Assembly: GCA_902384525.1 (NCBI GenBank)
Contig: CABMCA010000051.1
Location: 1-37,742 of the forward strand
Direction of reading: 5' to 3'
DNA: 37,742 nucleotides
Source: an uncultured archaeon
GTDB taxonomy: Archaea; Halobacteriota; Methanosarcinia; Methanosarcinales; Methanoperedenaceae
Of the stretch, positions 1 through 8,621 are shown piece after piece. The notes beneath the pieces were generated by a model. It had not been told where the DNA came from, did not search any database, and saw nothing but the letters and a program-made list of their open reading frames with translations. Positions within the stretch are counted from its first letter, which is position 1; every line of letters starts with the position of its first letter. The position numbers and the translations under genes were made by a program.

Positions 1-122
1 TGGTGTACAATTTTAAGGAACACTTTTGTTTTTGCATAATTTCATTGTCTTAAAACATATTAATGCAGACCGTGTATTAAAATTATGCTGAATGCCATCG
101 GCTTAAGTTAATCGCGTAAGTC

Positions 123-878
123 CTAATATTGTCCACCAACGAATGAAGGAATAATCTTCGTCCTGTAAACAATAAACTCTCCTTGCTCGAACAGCAAATT
201 ATTATCATAAAGGATTTCCTTGTGATTTGTTGAAATTGATGCCTGTAACATCCGAATAATAAAATCGGCTTTAATTTTTGCTCTTTTAACAACTAATTCT
301 GAACTATTGCCTTTTTCTAAAATGATAGCACCAGTTTTATCCACAATTTTTTCAAAAAAATTTTGATTGAATGCATTAGACTCGTTCTTTAACCCAAATT
401 CTTCTAGGAAGGGGCCTTTCAGTTTTTTCAGGATTATGTCGCCAAACTTAAACTCTGAATCTTTTACATCTAAATTTAAAATAGGGATTAAAACCTCATA
501 ATCTTCAAGTGGTTTTGATAAACTTTCAGAAAATGCTTCAATTTTTTGTTTTAATTTTGTTGAATCCAAATATATTTTATAATCATCTATTATTTCGCAT
601 GTAAAATGCCAAAAAGCGTCTTCTAATTCTCGGTCTTTTAAATATTCTAGGACTTTCTCACCTCTTAATCCAGCGAAAACTTTAAGGTATAACCAATAAT
701 ATTTATCATATAAAATGAAATCATTACCGTTTGACCTGTCAATTTTAATATCATCTGGTACATAGCACGACATGTGAGCTGTGCTTTCCCCAGTTATTTC
801 ATCTTTTGGGTATTCTAATGTAAGCTTTCTGGAAAAATCGTAAATTAATTTTTTTGTTGTTTTGCTTATTCCATTCAT
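123..878 (-). CDS. Hypothetical protein, about 251 aa, possibly a truncated HEPN-associated protein
   Basis: I do not recognise a named family. The protein is soluble, charged and rich in Lys, Glu, Ile and Phe, with no signal peptide or membrane segment. Its style (mixed N-terminal domain, then a helical stretch around residues 200-230) recalls the N-terminal half of the long Apea/HEPN-type proteins, which are usually 400-500 aa; the RxxxxH HEPN half would then be missing. That reading is only a hunch. I prefer the ATG at 878 over the in-frame TTG at 887; neither has a good ribosome binding site. It ends in TAG. The gene is very AT-rich compared with the DNA from 3.4 kb on, and is divergent from the next gene across a 380-base AT-rich spacer. 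Confidence 0.6.
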   Translation of the reverse strand: MNGISKTTKKLIYDFSRKLTLEYPKDEITGESTAHMSCYVPDDIKIDRSNGNDFILYDKYYWLYLKVFAGLRGEKVLEYLKDRELEDAFWHFTCEIIDDYKIYLDSTKLKQKIEAFSESLSKPLEDYEVLIPILNLDVKDSEFKFGDIILKKLKGPFLEEFGLKNESNAFNQNFFEKIVDKTGAIILEKGNSSELVVKRAKIKADFIIRMLQASISTNHKEILYDNNLLFEQGEFIVYRTKIIPSFVGGQY

Positions 879-1061
879 TATTTCCAAGTTGTATTTTCAA
901 GGACTTAAATATTGTTTTATAATAAACTCCTCGTCAGAACTACATATAACATTATTATGTGCAGAATACTTCTACATAACTTAGCAATGAAGACATTATG
1001 AGGGTGTTGGGATTTTCAAATACACTGTTTATGAAAATGGTTTACATATTAAAAAACATAT

Positions 1062-1084
1062 TAATAATAAATATTTTATTATTA
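1062..1084. repeat. Perfect 23-nt AT palindrome in divergent spacer
   Basis: Within the 380-base spacer (879-1259) between two divergent genes lies a perfect inverted repeat with 10-base arms (1062-1071 and 1075-1084) around a TAT centre, made only of A and T. It could be an operator or a transcript-end hairpin. The rest of the spacer is AT-rich, and I see no other gene in it. Confidence 0.55.
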
Positions 1085-1209
1085 TAGTGTTATCTAAAGA
1101 AAGCATTTAAAATGGGCTTTGTTTACTGAAAACGATATGTATTCTTTGCTCGTAGAGTTGAATAATCCCTTCAAAGCAGAAAATCAAGCGCATAGGGATA
1201 GTCAAAAAA

Positions 1210-1235
1210 TAGGGTGATATAGATATATTAAGTAT
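1210..1235 (+). promoter_or_regulatory. Putative TATA promoter of the HEPN-like gene
   Basis: A TATA-like run (gatatagatatatta, about 1216-1230) lies 30-45 bases ahead of the ATG at 1260. No Shine-Dalgarno sequence precedes that ATG, so transcription starting about 25 bases downstream of this box would give a leaderless or nearly leaderless mRNA, which is common in archaea. This is inferred from spacing only. Confidence 0.35.
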
Positions 1236-1259
1236 TCATCTCATATAGTAGGTGTTACG

Positions 1260-2153
1260 ATGGCTTCAAATGAAGGAAAAACTCTTACATATGTAATTAT
1301 TTTTGCACCTGATATGTGGGGAGAAGTGCAAAAGTTCAGTCATTTTGCATTTACAACGTATAATTTACCCATACATGCAAATATAGCACTTCGTGGAATA
1401 GAGGGACATTTTGAAAAATATAGTATCTTAATGGGGCTCAGTCAAAGTTTGGCACCCAAAATAGTTGAAGACCATGAAGAATTAGCCAAACAGGGTTTTT
1501 CAAAAGCAACTCATTCAAAAGAATTGGCTGCCGTTATTGACACGTTGTTTTGTGAATTATATTCGGTTGTAGATTGCACCCGTACAGTAATAGGTACAAT
1601 ATATGGTAAATTTCGAAATATTCCTACAGATTCGACATCAAAACTATTCAAAAAAGCTGCTGAAGATATAATCGATGAAAGAGTTCCCTTAGAAATCAGG
1701 ATTGCATTAAAAGAAGCCCAGAATGATTGGTTTCCAAGATTAAAAGAGATACGCGACGCAATTAACCATTCTGGAATAGGTTCTTGCAGTGAACTTGATG
1801 GGAAAATATCCTATTATCACGACCGACTTGGAAAAACGAAAAATAATGTTCTGGTAACGGAAGATGCTTTTCAAGAAGTTTCAAAATATGCAGATAATGT
1901 TAATAAATTCATAGAGCGAGTATTCCATTGTCTAAATCTAACGCTAAATGATATCGAAACCATACAAATTTGTGGAATATTTGGTGGGCCTTACTATCAG
2001 CGATTCATCAAGCCGAATGAAGCAAGAGATTTTCACAGTGGGAGATGCAAATCATTCGAATCGTTTGAAAAAGGTTTAATGCCGATTTGTCCATTCATAA
2101 AGAGTTGTGGTGCGTATGGAAGAGTATTGGAACAAAAGAACTCACATAACTAA
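1260..2153 (+). CDS. HEPN-like protein with Rx4H motif, 297 aa
   Basis: A soluble protein of unknown exact family. Around residue 165 it contains the run KEIRDAINHSG, which holds an R-x4-H motif (Arg, DAIN, His) inside a helical segment. That is the hallmark of HEPN-fold ribonucleases, found in toxin-antitoxin, abortive-infection and CRISPR accessory proteins. The C-terminal 60 residues carry four cysteines (GRCKS, PICPFIKSC) that could bind metal or form a small knuckle. No antitoxin-like partner (MNT nucleotidyltransferase) is adjacent. The ATG at 1260 is chosen because a TATA-like promoter sits just upstream. Composition is AT-rich and unlike the oxidoreductase block downstream. An HEPN assignment from one motif is suggestive, not proven. 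Confidence 0.6.
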   Translation: MASNEGKTLTYVIIFAPDMWGEVQKFSHFAFTTYNLPIHANIALRGIEGHFEKYSILMGLSQSLAPKIVEDHEELAKQGFSKATHSKELAAVIDTLFCELYSVVDCTRTVIGTIYGKFRNIPTDSTSKLFKKAAEDIIDERVPLEIRIALKEAQNDWFPRLKEIRDAINHSGIGSCSELDGKISYYHDRLGKTKNNVLVTEDAFQEVSKYADNVNKFIERVFHCLNLTLNDIETIQICGIFGGPYYQRFIKPNEARDFHSGRCKSFESFEKGLMPICPFIKSCGAYGRVLEQKNSHN

Positions 2154-2633
2154 AGAATGATGCTGATCCTTACTAAATATCATGGTTTTTTCTTTATTCA
2201 AATTTGCCTCTTTTTGTGTTCTGCGCCTGAATAGATATTCTGAATCAAATTGTCAAAAATATAAAAACTATGAGCACCCTTCTGATGCCTGCGTACCTAG
2301 GGGTACGAGGTCGATGAGGGCGATGGGTGTTGTGTATCCTTCAATATCTACACCCAGAATAACAGTTATGGCGCTAAAATTGGGGGACTGGAGAAACTGG
2401 TTTGTTCGCTTTTAAAGTGAAGTTCGGATACCATGAGTGGGATAATATGTTATCTCAAAACCCAAAAACAACATATTTATAAATCCTAAAACCATAACAA
2501 TATCTAAGAGAAAAGGGGCGACATTTGTAAGCATTAACGGTTTGGGAAACCTTTGTTTGCAAACGTCGGGCGAAACATCTCGAAGCCAAGACATTCGACA
2601 ACTTTCGCTATCGAAATAAGGGAGGAAATCATC
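2154..2633. other. 480-base spacer with a possible coding remnant
   Basis: No convincing gene. On the minus strand, 2268-2411 is an open frame of 47 codons without a start; part of it (about 2275-2345) reads like real protein, for example GYTTPIALIDLVPLGTQASE, and is more GC-rich than its surroundings. It may be the relic of a lost gene. The final 15 bases hold the GGAGG ribosome binding site (2621-2625) of the next gene. Confidence 0.35.
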
Positions 2634-3209
2634 ATGAGAAAAATAATCGTATCTGAATTCTACACATTAGACGGCCTCATGTCCGATCCGGAAGATAAAA
2701 TGGAATGGGTCCTGGGTAGTTTTAACGATGAAATGGGAAAATATGAAAGCGATCTCTATGACAGTGCTGACACCCTGCTTCTTGGAAGAACAACATACAA
2801 GATTTTTGAGGGCTATTGGCCAACGGCTGCTTCAAATCCGGCAACCTCACAGGGCGATATCGAAATGGCGCATAAGATTAATAATATAACCAAAATTGTT
2901 TTTTCTCATTCTATGAGAGGCGTTGAATGGGAAAATTCACTTCTTCTTAAAGAGATCACTCCTGAAGAAATATTAAAGATGAAGCAAGGGAAGGGCAAGA
3001 ATATACTCATCATCGGAAGTGCCAGTATCGTGCAGCAACTCACAAATCTTGGGTTAATTGATGAGTATCATTTATTACTCCATCCTGTTGTCCTGGGGGT
3101 CGGAAAACCTTTGTTTAAGGATATCAGGCAAAAACATAACCTGAAGCTTCTCGAAGCTAAGACCTTCAGTAATGGGGTCGTCATGATTCGATATGCCCCT
3201 GAAAAATAA
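2634..3209 (+). CDS. Dihydrofolate reductase family protein (RibD C-terminal domain)
   Basis: A 191-aa protein of the DHFR-like/RibD_C fold, the single-domain stand-alone type often called YwjB/YyaP-like. It opens with the family pattern RKIIVSEFYTLDGLMSDPED, continues with DTLLLGRTTYKIFEGYW, and has the late GSASIVQQLTNLGLIDEYHLLLHPVVLG strand-turn region (about residues 125-150) that builds the NADPH-binding part. The family reduces pterin- or pyrimidine-like substrates with NADPH; the true substrate of stand-alone members is mostly unknown. The start is the ATG at 2634, nine bases after GGAGG; the longer in-frame reading from 2553 has no ribosome site. Length matches the family. Such genes are common in bacteria and often horizontally acquired, which fits the accessory neighbourhood. 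Confidence 0.85.
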   Translation: MRKIIVSEFYTLDGLMSDPEDKMEWVLGSFNDEMGKYESDLYDSADTLLLGRTTYKIFEGYWPTAASNPATSQGDIEMAHKINNITKIVFSHSMRGVEWENSLLLKEITPEEILKMKQGKGKNILIIGSASIVQQLTNLGLIDEYHLLLHPVVLGVGKPLFKDIRQKHNLKLLEAKTFSNGVVMIRYAPEK

Positions 3210-3381
3210 GGGGAAATTAAAAACCAAACAATTCAAACTGTCTTTGCAGACGTGTGAAAGCAACTTATATCGATTCATACAAATTTATTTATACCAGGAA
3301 CAGAGATTAATTACTGAGTGCAAGTGCGTGGCTTAAAGGGAATGTCGGTTTTGAAATCCACGCCACAATGGAGGTAAAATC

Positions 3382-3426
3382 ATGAATAGATTGGCAAATG
3401 GAGTGGAAGGTGCAAATTTATGGTAG
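3382..3426 (+). CDS. Possible 14-aa leader peptide ahead of the FAD oxidoreductase
   Basis: A short frame MNRLANGVEGANLW has an excellent ribosome site (TGGAGG at 3369-3374, eight bases from its ATG). Its TAG stop overlaps the start region of the downstream FAD oxidoreductase (ATGGTAG). It could couple translation, or be a chance frame left by 5' decay of a pseudogene. I cannot tell which. Confidence 0.25.
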   Translation: MNRLANGVEGANLW

Positions 3427-4840
3427 AACAAATCACAATCACTAAGGGTCAGACCCTTAACGAAGCGATCGTCCAGAAATTTAAAGCAGGCTTCCGGGGT
3501 GAACTCATCAGTCCAGGGGACGCAGGTTACGATGAAGCACGTAAAATATGGAACGGGATGATTGACAAGCACCCTTCGCTCATTGCGCGCTGCACCGGAG
3601 CTGTGGATGTCATTAACACTGTCAATTTTGCCCGCGCCAATAAGCAAGTTGTCGCAGTGCGCGGTGGAGGGCATAACGTGGCGGGTAATGCGGTCTGTGA
3701 CGGCGGCATTGTCATTGACCTGTCGCGAATGAAAGGTATCCGTGTCGATCCGGTCAGGCGAATCGCCCGCGCCGAACCTGGTCTTACGTGGGCCGAGTTC
3801 GACCGGGAGACCCAGGCGTTTGGTCTGGCACTACCAGGCGGCATACAATCCACGACTGGCATTGCTGGTTTTACTGTTGGCGGTGGTTTTGGTTATCTAT
3901 CACGAAAGTATGGTATGACAGTTGATAACCTACTGTCGGCAGATGTAGTAACCGCGGACGGAAGGCTTCTGATCGCCAGCGATAGAGAGAATGACGATCT
4001 ATTCTGGGGCATACGAGGCGGCGGCGGTAACTTCGGGATAGTAACATCATTCGAGTTCAAACTTAATCCAGTCGGTCCAACAGTACTCGGAGGCAGGTTG
4101 ATCTATCCTATTGAAAAGGCAAAGAAGTCCTGCAGTTATATCGTGGATTCATAGCCAAAGCTCCTGATGATTTAGATACCATTCTTGCCTTCGTGACAGC
4201 GCCAAAAGCAGCGCCAATGCCAGAAAATATTCAGGGAAAAACTGTACTCTTTGTTATCATCTGCTATACCGGGCCGATCAAGGAGGGAGAACGTGTCATC
4301 AAATCCCTAAGAACGTCTTGCCCACCAGCAATCGATCTTCTCGGCTCCACTCCATACACGGCACTGCAAAAAATGTTGGATGCCGGGAATCCACCGGGAT
4401 GGCAGAACTATTGGAAGTCTGAGTACCTGAAAGATTTAAGTGATGAAGCCATTGATATCCTCATAGATTATTCTGCAAAAAGACCTTAACCCATGTCGAA
4501 GATGCTTATCGGTCATCTCATGGGTGCTGTGAGCCGTGTGGGCAATGACGAAACGCCTTATAATCACCGTGATGCGCCCTTCATCATCAACATCGTCGGT
4601 ATGTGGCAAGACACCACGAAGAATGAAGAGAATATCAAATGGGCGCGTGACCTCTGGAATGCGGTGCAGCCCTTCGCTACAGGCGGGGTGTACGTGAACT
4701 TCCTGATGACCGAAGGGGCTGACAGGGTCATGGCTGCCTACGGCAAAAAGAAGTATGAGCGGCTTGTGGCGCTAAAGAATAAGTATGATCCCACAAACTT
4801 CTTCAGCCTGAACCAGAACATAAAGCCGGGAAAATTATAA
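3420..4840 (+). pseudogene. Berberine-bridge-type FAD oxidoreductase, broken by a frameshift and a stop
   Basis: Joined together, the pieces form one full-length (about 473 codons) FAD-binding oxidoreductase of the 6-hydroxynicotine oxidase/BBE family. The N-terminal piece (3420-4154) has the FAD_binding_4 domain with AVRGGGHNVAGN, whose His is the usual covalent FAD attachment site, and GGGFGYLSRKYG. At about 4120-4124 one A appears lost from an A-run (GCAAAGAAG in place of GCAAAAGAAG). Restoring it gives KEVLQLYRGFIAKAPDD and continues in the second frame. That frame is then cut by a TAA at 4487-4489 and resumes unchanged through the C-terminal BBE motif (YVNFL, YDPTNFFSLNQNIKP) to 4840. 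The second flavinylation Cys is not evident. The gene looks bacterial in origin and recently inactivated, unless the frameshift is an assembly error. Confidence 0.85.
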
Positions 4841-4924
4841 GCCGGATGGGAATAGATGTCCTATAAAGGAAGGGGTTATTATGGAATATGAAAAGGATAT
4901 ATTACATACAAAGGAGGCGCCGAA

Positions 4925-5686
4925 ATGGCCGGGTCTTTAGAGGGCAAAGTTGCTCTTGTGACTGGTGGAGGTTCTGGGATCGGAAGAGCTTCTGCGCTGG
5001 CGTTTGCCAGGGAAGGGGCAAAGGTCGTGGTGGCTGATGTGCAAGTCATTGGCGGAGAGGAAACAGCGAGGATGATTAAAGATACAGGTCGTGAAGCCAT
5101 ATTCGTTAAAACTGACGTTTCAAAGGCTTCCGATGTTGAGAAATTGATCAGTACAGCCGTCAGGACGTACAACAGATTGGACTGCGCCCACAACAACGCA
5201 GGTATCGAGGGAGTCAGCGCCTCTACAATAGACTGCACCGAAGAGAACTGGGATCGTGTTATCGACATCAATCTCAAAGGTGTGTGGCTGTGCATGAAGT
5301 ACGAGATTCCCCAGATGCTCAGGCAGAAAGGTGGAGCCATAATCAATACATCATCTGTAGCCGGATTTGTAGGTTTCAGGGACATGCCTGCCTACTGCGC
5401 TTCCAAAGGCGGCATAATTCAGCTAACGCGCGCGGCTGCGCTGGAGTATGCAGCAAGGGGTATTCGTGTTAACGCCGTATGCCCTGGCGTTATCCGCACG
5501 CCGATGGTAGAAAGGGTCACAGGCGGCAAAAAAGAGTTAGAAGCACCGTTTATCGGACTTGAACCAGCAGGACGAATGGGCACACCGGAAGAGGTAGCTG
5601 AGGCTGTGGTATGGCTGTGCTCAGATGCGGCTTCGTTTGTCATGGGTCATCCGATGGTCGTGGACGGAGGACTGGTCTCACAGTAG
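4925..5686 (+). CDS. Short-chain dehydrogenase/reductase (SDR), 253 aa
   Basis: A classical SDR with every expected motif: TGGGSGIG nucleotide loop at residues 13-20, an Asp after the second strand (VVVADV, favouring NAD over NADP), NNAG at 90-93, and the Ser144-Tyr157-Lys161 catalytic set (NTSSVAG, YCASK). It ends with the family's typical FVMGHPMVVDGGLVSQ. It most resembles glucose 1-dehydrogenase/cyclopentanol dehydrogenase-type SDRs; the alcohol or ketone substrate cannot be told. An AAAGGAGG site at 4910-4917 precedes the ATG at 4925. It follows the broken FAD oxidoreductase by 84 bases in the same direction, probably a remnant of one imported oxidoreductase cluster. It ends in TAG. Confidence 0.92.
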   Translation: MAGSLEGKVALVTGGGSGIGRASALAFAREGAKVVVADVQVIGGEETARMIKDTGREAIFVKTDVSKASDVEKLISTAVRTYNRLDCAHNNAGIEGVSASTIDCTEENWDRVIDINLKGVWLCMKYEIPQMLRQKGGAIINTSSVAGFVGFRDMPAYCASKGGIIQLTRAAALEYAARGIRVNAVCPGVIRTPMVERVTGGKKELEAPFIGLEPAGRMGTPEEVAEAVVWLCSDAASFVMGHPMVVDGGLVSQ

Positions 5687-5779
5687 TTGCAGGTTTAGCA
5701 CTGGAATGCGGAAGAAGAACCAATTGGAAAAACATCAGGCTCTTTCATCAAATAAAGAGGGAAGAAATTATCAAGCTGA

Positions 5780-5938
5780 AACGTTGAAGAAAGCAATTAT
5801 GAAATCAAATACGAATGGTTCTATGATGAAGCAGTTCAAGTTGGCACAGATTATCAGGATATTTCGAATGTCCAGGCATATGATATGCAGATGGCAAAAT
5901 TCAGGGATGTCAAAAAAGAAGCAACTGTTTGCAATTGA
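5780..5938 (+). pseudogene. Remnant of a SAM-dependent methyltransferase N-terminus
   Basis: An open stretch of about 52 codons without a start codon reads NYEIKYEWFYDEAVQVG, then TDYQDISNVQAYDMQM and AKFRDVKKEA, and stops at TGA 5936-5938. This resembles the N-terminal helical lead-in of archaeal class I SAM-dependent methyltransferases, just ahead of where the DxGxGxG motif would begin. The catalytic domain is absent. The space between the SDR (ends 5686) and 6064 holds nothing else that I can support. Confidence 0.45.
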
Positions 5939-6064
5939 AGCAGCAAAGGCAAGAAGAACTGAAACTATTCCTTAGTATCCCTGATACTTACTTTCCCGCC
6001 TGCAAAAAATTCACTTAGCATTTTCCAGGCGCACCAGCGATTCTGCCATCTTCCCGGTCTTTGC

Positions 6065-6193
6065 TTACTGCATCATTTGTTGCAGATGCGGCGGCAATCC
6101 ACCGTGGATTAGAAGGGCTAAACCTGCGAACACCAGAATTATGACCAGTATTACGGCAAGAATTATGATCCATTTCATGCTAATATGTTTCAT
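6065..6193 (-). CDS. 42-aa single-pass membrane peptide downstream of the ABC permease
   Basis: A small gene too short for ordinary ORF calling. It has a near-perfect ribosome site (AAAGGAGGTGA, about 6198-6208) seven bases before its ATG at 6193, and starts only 22 bases after the stop of the FtsX-type permease on the same strand. The peptide starts MKHISMKW, has one strongly hydrophobic segment (residues 8-29, rich in Ile, Val and Leu) and a short tail HGGLPPHLQQMMQ. The position and strong site imply co-translation with the transporter, so it may be a small accessory subunit or regulator of it. No homologue is known to me. Confidence 0.7.
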   Translation of the reverse strand: MKHISMKWIIILAVILVIILVFAGLALLIHGGLPPHLQQMMQ

Positions 6194-6215
6194 GTTGTGT
6201 CACCTCCTTTCATTT

Positions 6216-8621
6216 TCACTCATAAGCCAGAACCTGCTGCACCGGCAATCGCGCTTCCCGCCAGGCAGGGTATGCACTGGCGATAATTCCAATAAGGATC
6301 ACCAATACCAACCATCCGGCCATTGCTAATGGCGAAAAGACATGCTCCAACCGTGCCCGGATAAATATATTTCCTGCGAAATCCCCGATGATCACGCCAA
6401 GCGGCCACGCAAGCACGATGGCGACCAGCCAGCTCAGGATGCCAATTACAATTCCCTCAATAACCACGATCTGCAGCACATCATCGGAGCAAGCGCCGAT
6501 AGCTTGCATAATACCGAATTCACGAGTTCGTTCCATCACGTTTATGCTCATTGTGGACGCGAGAGCCAATCCGCCAACGGCAGCGACTAATGCCGCCATT
6601 AACAGAAGGAACATCTGGATGACCACAAGGTGATCTTTTAACTCCTGCATTCTTTCTGTACTCGGGTTGACTGAAATTCGATGCAATCCGGCACTATCAA
6701 ACTGCTGTTCAAGCTGGCCGGAAACGATCCTCAATGCAGCGTCGCTGTGCTGGTCTGTTTTGATACGGATGTCCGCGGTAGTACCTTCCATGCCTGTAAT
6801 GCCAGACAGATAGTCACGATTAACATACGCAGAAGCCGCAATATTTTGTCCGCGCCTGCGGGCGCCTATTTCACGCACAGCACCAACTACTGTCCATTCC
6901 ATTTCCTTTTTACCGGTTTTAAGCATGATCCTGTCCCCAACTTTCATGCCTGCTCCCTCCAGCAGTTCATGATTAATAACCAGAGAGTTCGTATCATTCG
7001 ATTGCAGCCAGCGCCCCTCAATAATCGGGAAAGTGATCATTTCCGTGGCAGGTGGTACTCCTGTGAGGGTGAAGCTAATGCCATCTGTCCCGTCGGAATT
7101 TATTCGTGCAGCCAAAATCTGCTCCCAGACCTCAACTTCCGATATGCCAGGCACAACAAGAACCGTTTTTTCCACATATTCCATAGGATAGGGCTGGCTG
7201 AACTTTACCTCAATGTCATAATGGCGGGAATTCATTGCCACATCGATAGTGTTTGACCACGACTCACCGACATTAATAGCGCTCATGAACGTTGCGCCTC
7301 CCACTGCCAGGATACCGATTGTAAACAGCAGTCTTGACCTCTGCCGGAAAGTATTACGCAGCGAGAGCATAAGCGGACGACCCATGCCACTCATACGGGA
7401 AACAAGCATGTCAATACGGTTCGTACCGAATTGGTTTTTGCCAATGCCGTAATCGCTGATAGCCTGCTGGACAGTAATCCGGCTGCCCCTGTATACCGGA
7501 ATGGCGGCAGCAAGCAGAGGCACAGACAGCCCTACAAGAATCTGGACAGCATATACCCAGTGCGGGATGAAGTCGCTTGTGATGTTAAAGTTCAATATTT
7601 TCGCTGTGAATACCGCAAATGCCCGGCCTGCCCACACGCCGGCAGGAATACCGATAACAAGTCCTCCAATGCCCAGAAGCAGCACCGAACCGAAATAGAG
7701 TCCAGCTATCTGGTAAGTCCTTGCCCCGATGACCTTCATCACTCCAATCTGCCTGATCTGTTGTGAAAGCAAAGCGGATACTGTGCTTGCGACAAGTATG
7801 CTGCTAAGGATCAGGGCGAGGATACCGAACACCTCCAATAAGAACAATAGCGAATCCATTTGATCGGAATGTGGATGTTTACCTGCATTAGGAATTTCCA
7901 CCTGTGAAACATGGTATCCACGTTTCTCCATTACATCCCTGACCTGATTAGCAACGTTTGTGATACGGGGAACATCTTTCGAATTTTCATCCACAACGAT
8001 ACGCAGTTCATTCAAGGCGCGCGTCTCGCCAAGCGATTCAAGGGTATTGAGGGTGATATATCCGTATGCGATATTATCCACATCGCCCGGTGACTGGCCC
8101 GGGTCATGGACGATCCCGATCACGCGCAGTTCGTGATCCTGTCCATTATCTGGAGTCTGGATTATTACCGTATCACCGATCTGCTTTTTGATCAATGGCA
8201 GTGCTGATCGTTCGATGAGTATTTCACGGTCAGCGGGCGGCCAATTACCCCTTTCGATTTTAAAAGTTGATACGCGCAAATTGTTGAAGTCATCAATTAC
8301 AAAGAGTAAGAGCCTGCGGTATTCATTCGGTCCGGCCTGGATGCGAGCCGTGACAATACGTCGTGGCTCAGCATTTGTAACCCCCGGGAGACTTTCGACA
8401 GCCGCAGCCAGCTTATCATCGGCATTTTCCGTGTAAAGGATCGCAGATGCCGGATTTGTACCAAGGAAATTTGCGTTTATTTCGTGGGTCAGGATAGAAT
8501 AACCGGTCAGAACCGTGCCGACGCCGAAAATCCCGATAGCGATAGCCAGTACTGCCAGCAATGTGCGTGTCTTGTTAATCCACAGATCTCTCAGCACCTT
8601 GCGCCAGCGTACACTAATCAT
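6216..8621 (-). CDS. MacB/FtsX-family ABC transporter permease, 801 aa
   Basis: The membrane subunit of an ABC exporter. It has an N-terminal transmembrane helix (NKTRTLLAVLAIAIGIFGVG, about residues 15-35), a long extracytoplasmic MacB-type periplasmic-core-like domain, a block of three helices (about 255-380; FtsX motif LLSQQIRQIGVMKVIGARTYQ), a second helix start (about 430), a second external domain and a last three-helix FtsX block with MERTREFGIMQAIGA near residue 700. This duplicated layout is the 8-helix bacterial/archaeal lipoprotein- or peptide-exporter type. The start at 8621 is chosen because its ATG overlaps the TGA of the ATPase gene (ATGA), typical of translational coupling; a longer in-frame reading to 8681 would lie inside the ATPase gene. 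The cargo is unknown. Confidence 0.92.
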   Translation of the reverse strand: MISVRWRKVLRDLWINKTRTLLAVLAIAIGIFGVGTVLTGYSILTHEINANFLGTNPASAILYTENADDKLAAAVESLPGVTNAEPRRIVTARIQAGPNEYRRLLLFVIDDFNNLRVSTFKIERGNWPPADREILIERSALPLIKKQIGDTVIIQTPDNGQDHELRVIGIVHDPGQSPGDVDNIAYGYITLNTLESLGETRALNELRIVVDENSKDVPRITNVANQVRDVMEKRGYHVSQVEIPNAGKHPHSDQMDSLLFLLEVFGILALILSSILVASTVSALLSQQIRQIGVMKVIGARTYQIAGLYFGSVLLLGIGGLVIGIPAGVWAGRAFAVFTAKILNFNITSDFIPHWVYAVQILVGLSVPLLAAAIPVYRGSRITVQQAISDYGIGKNQFGTNRIDMLVSRMSGMGRPLMLSLRNTFRQRSRLLFTIGILAVGGATFMSAINVGESWSNTIDVAMNSRHYDIEVKFSQPYPMEYVEKTVLVVPGISEVEVWEQILAARINSDGTDGISFTLTGVPPATEMITFPIIEGRWLQSNDTNSLVINHELLEGAGMKVGDRIMLKTGKKEMEWTVVGAVREIGARRRGQNIAASAYVNRDYLSGITGMEGTTADIRIKTDQHSDAALRIVSGQLEQQFDSAGLHRISVNPSTERMQELKDHLVVIQMFLLLMAALVAAVGGLALASTMSINVMERTREFGIMQAIGACSDDVLQIVVIEGIVIGILSWLVAIVLAWPLGVIIGDFAGNIFIRARLEHVFSPLAMAGWLVLVILIGIIASAYPAWREARLPVQQVLAYE

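Noticed and set aside
2182-2415. Plus-strand open frame of 77 codons
   Set aside because: No ribosome site, no family resemblance, and the opposite strand reads more like protein.
5625-5975. Plus-strand frame of 116 codons overlapping the SDR end
   Set aside because: It runs out of frame through the SDR; the methyltransferase-like text lies in a different frame.
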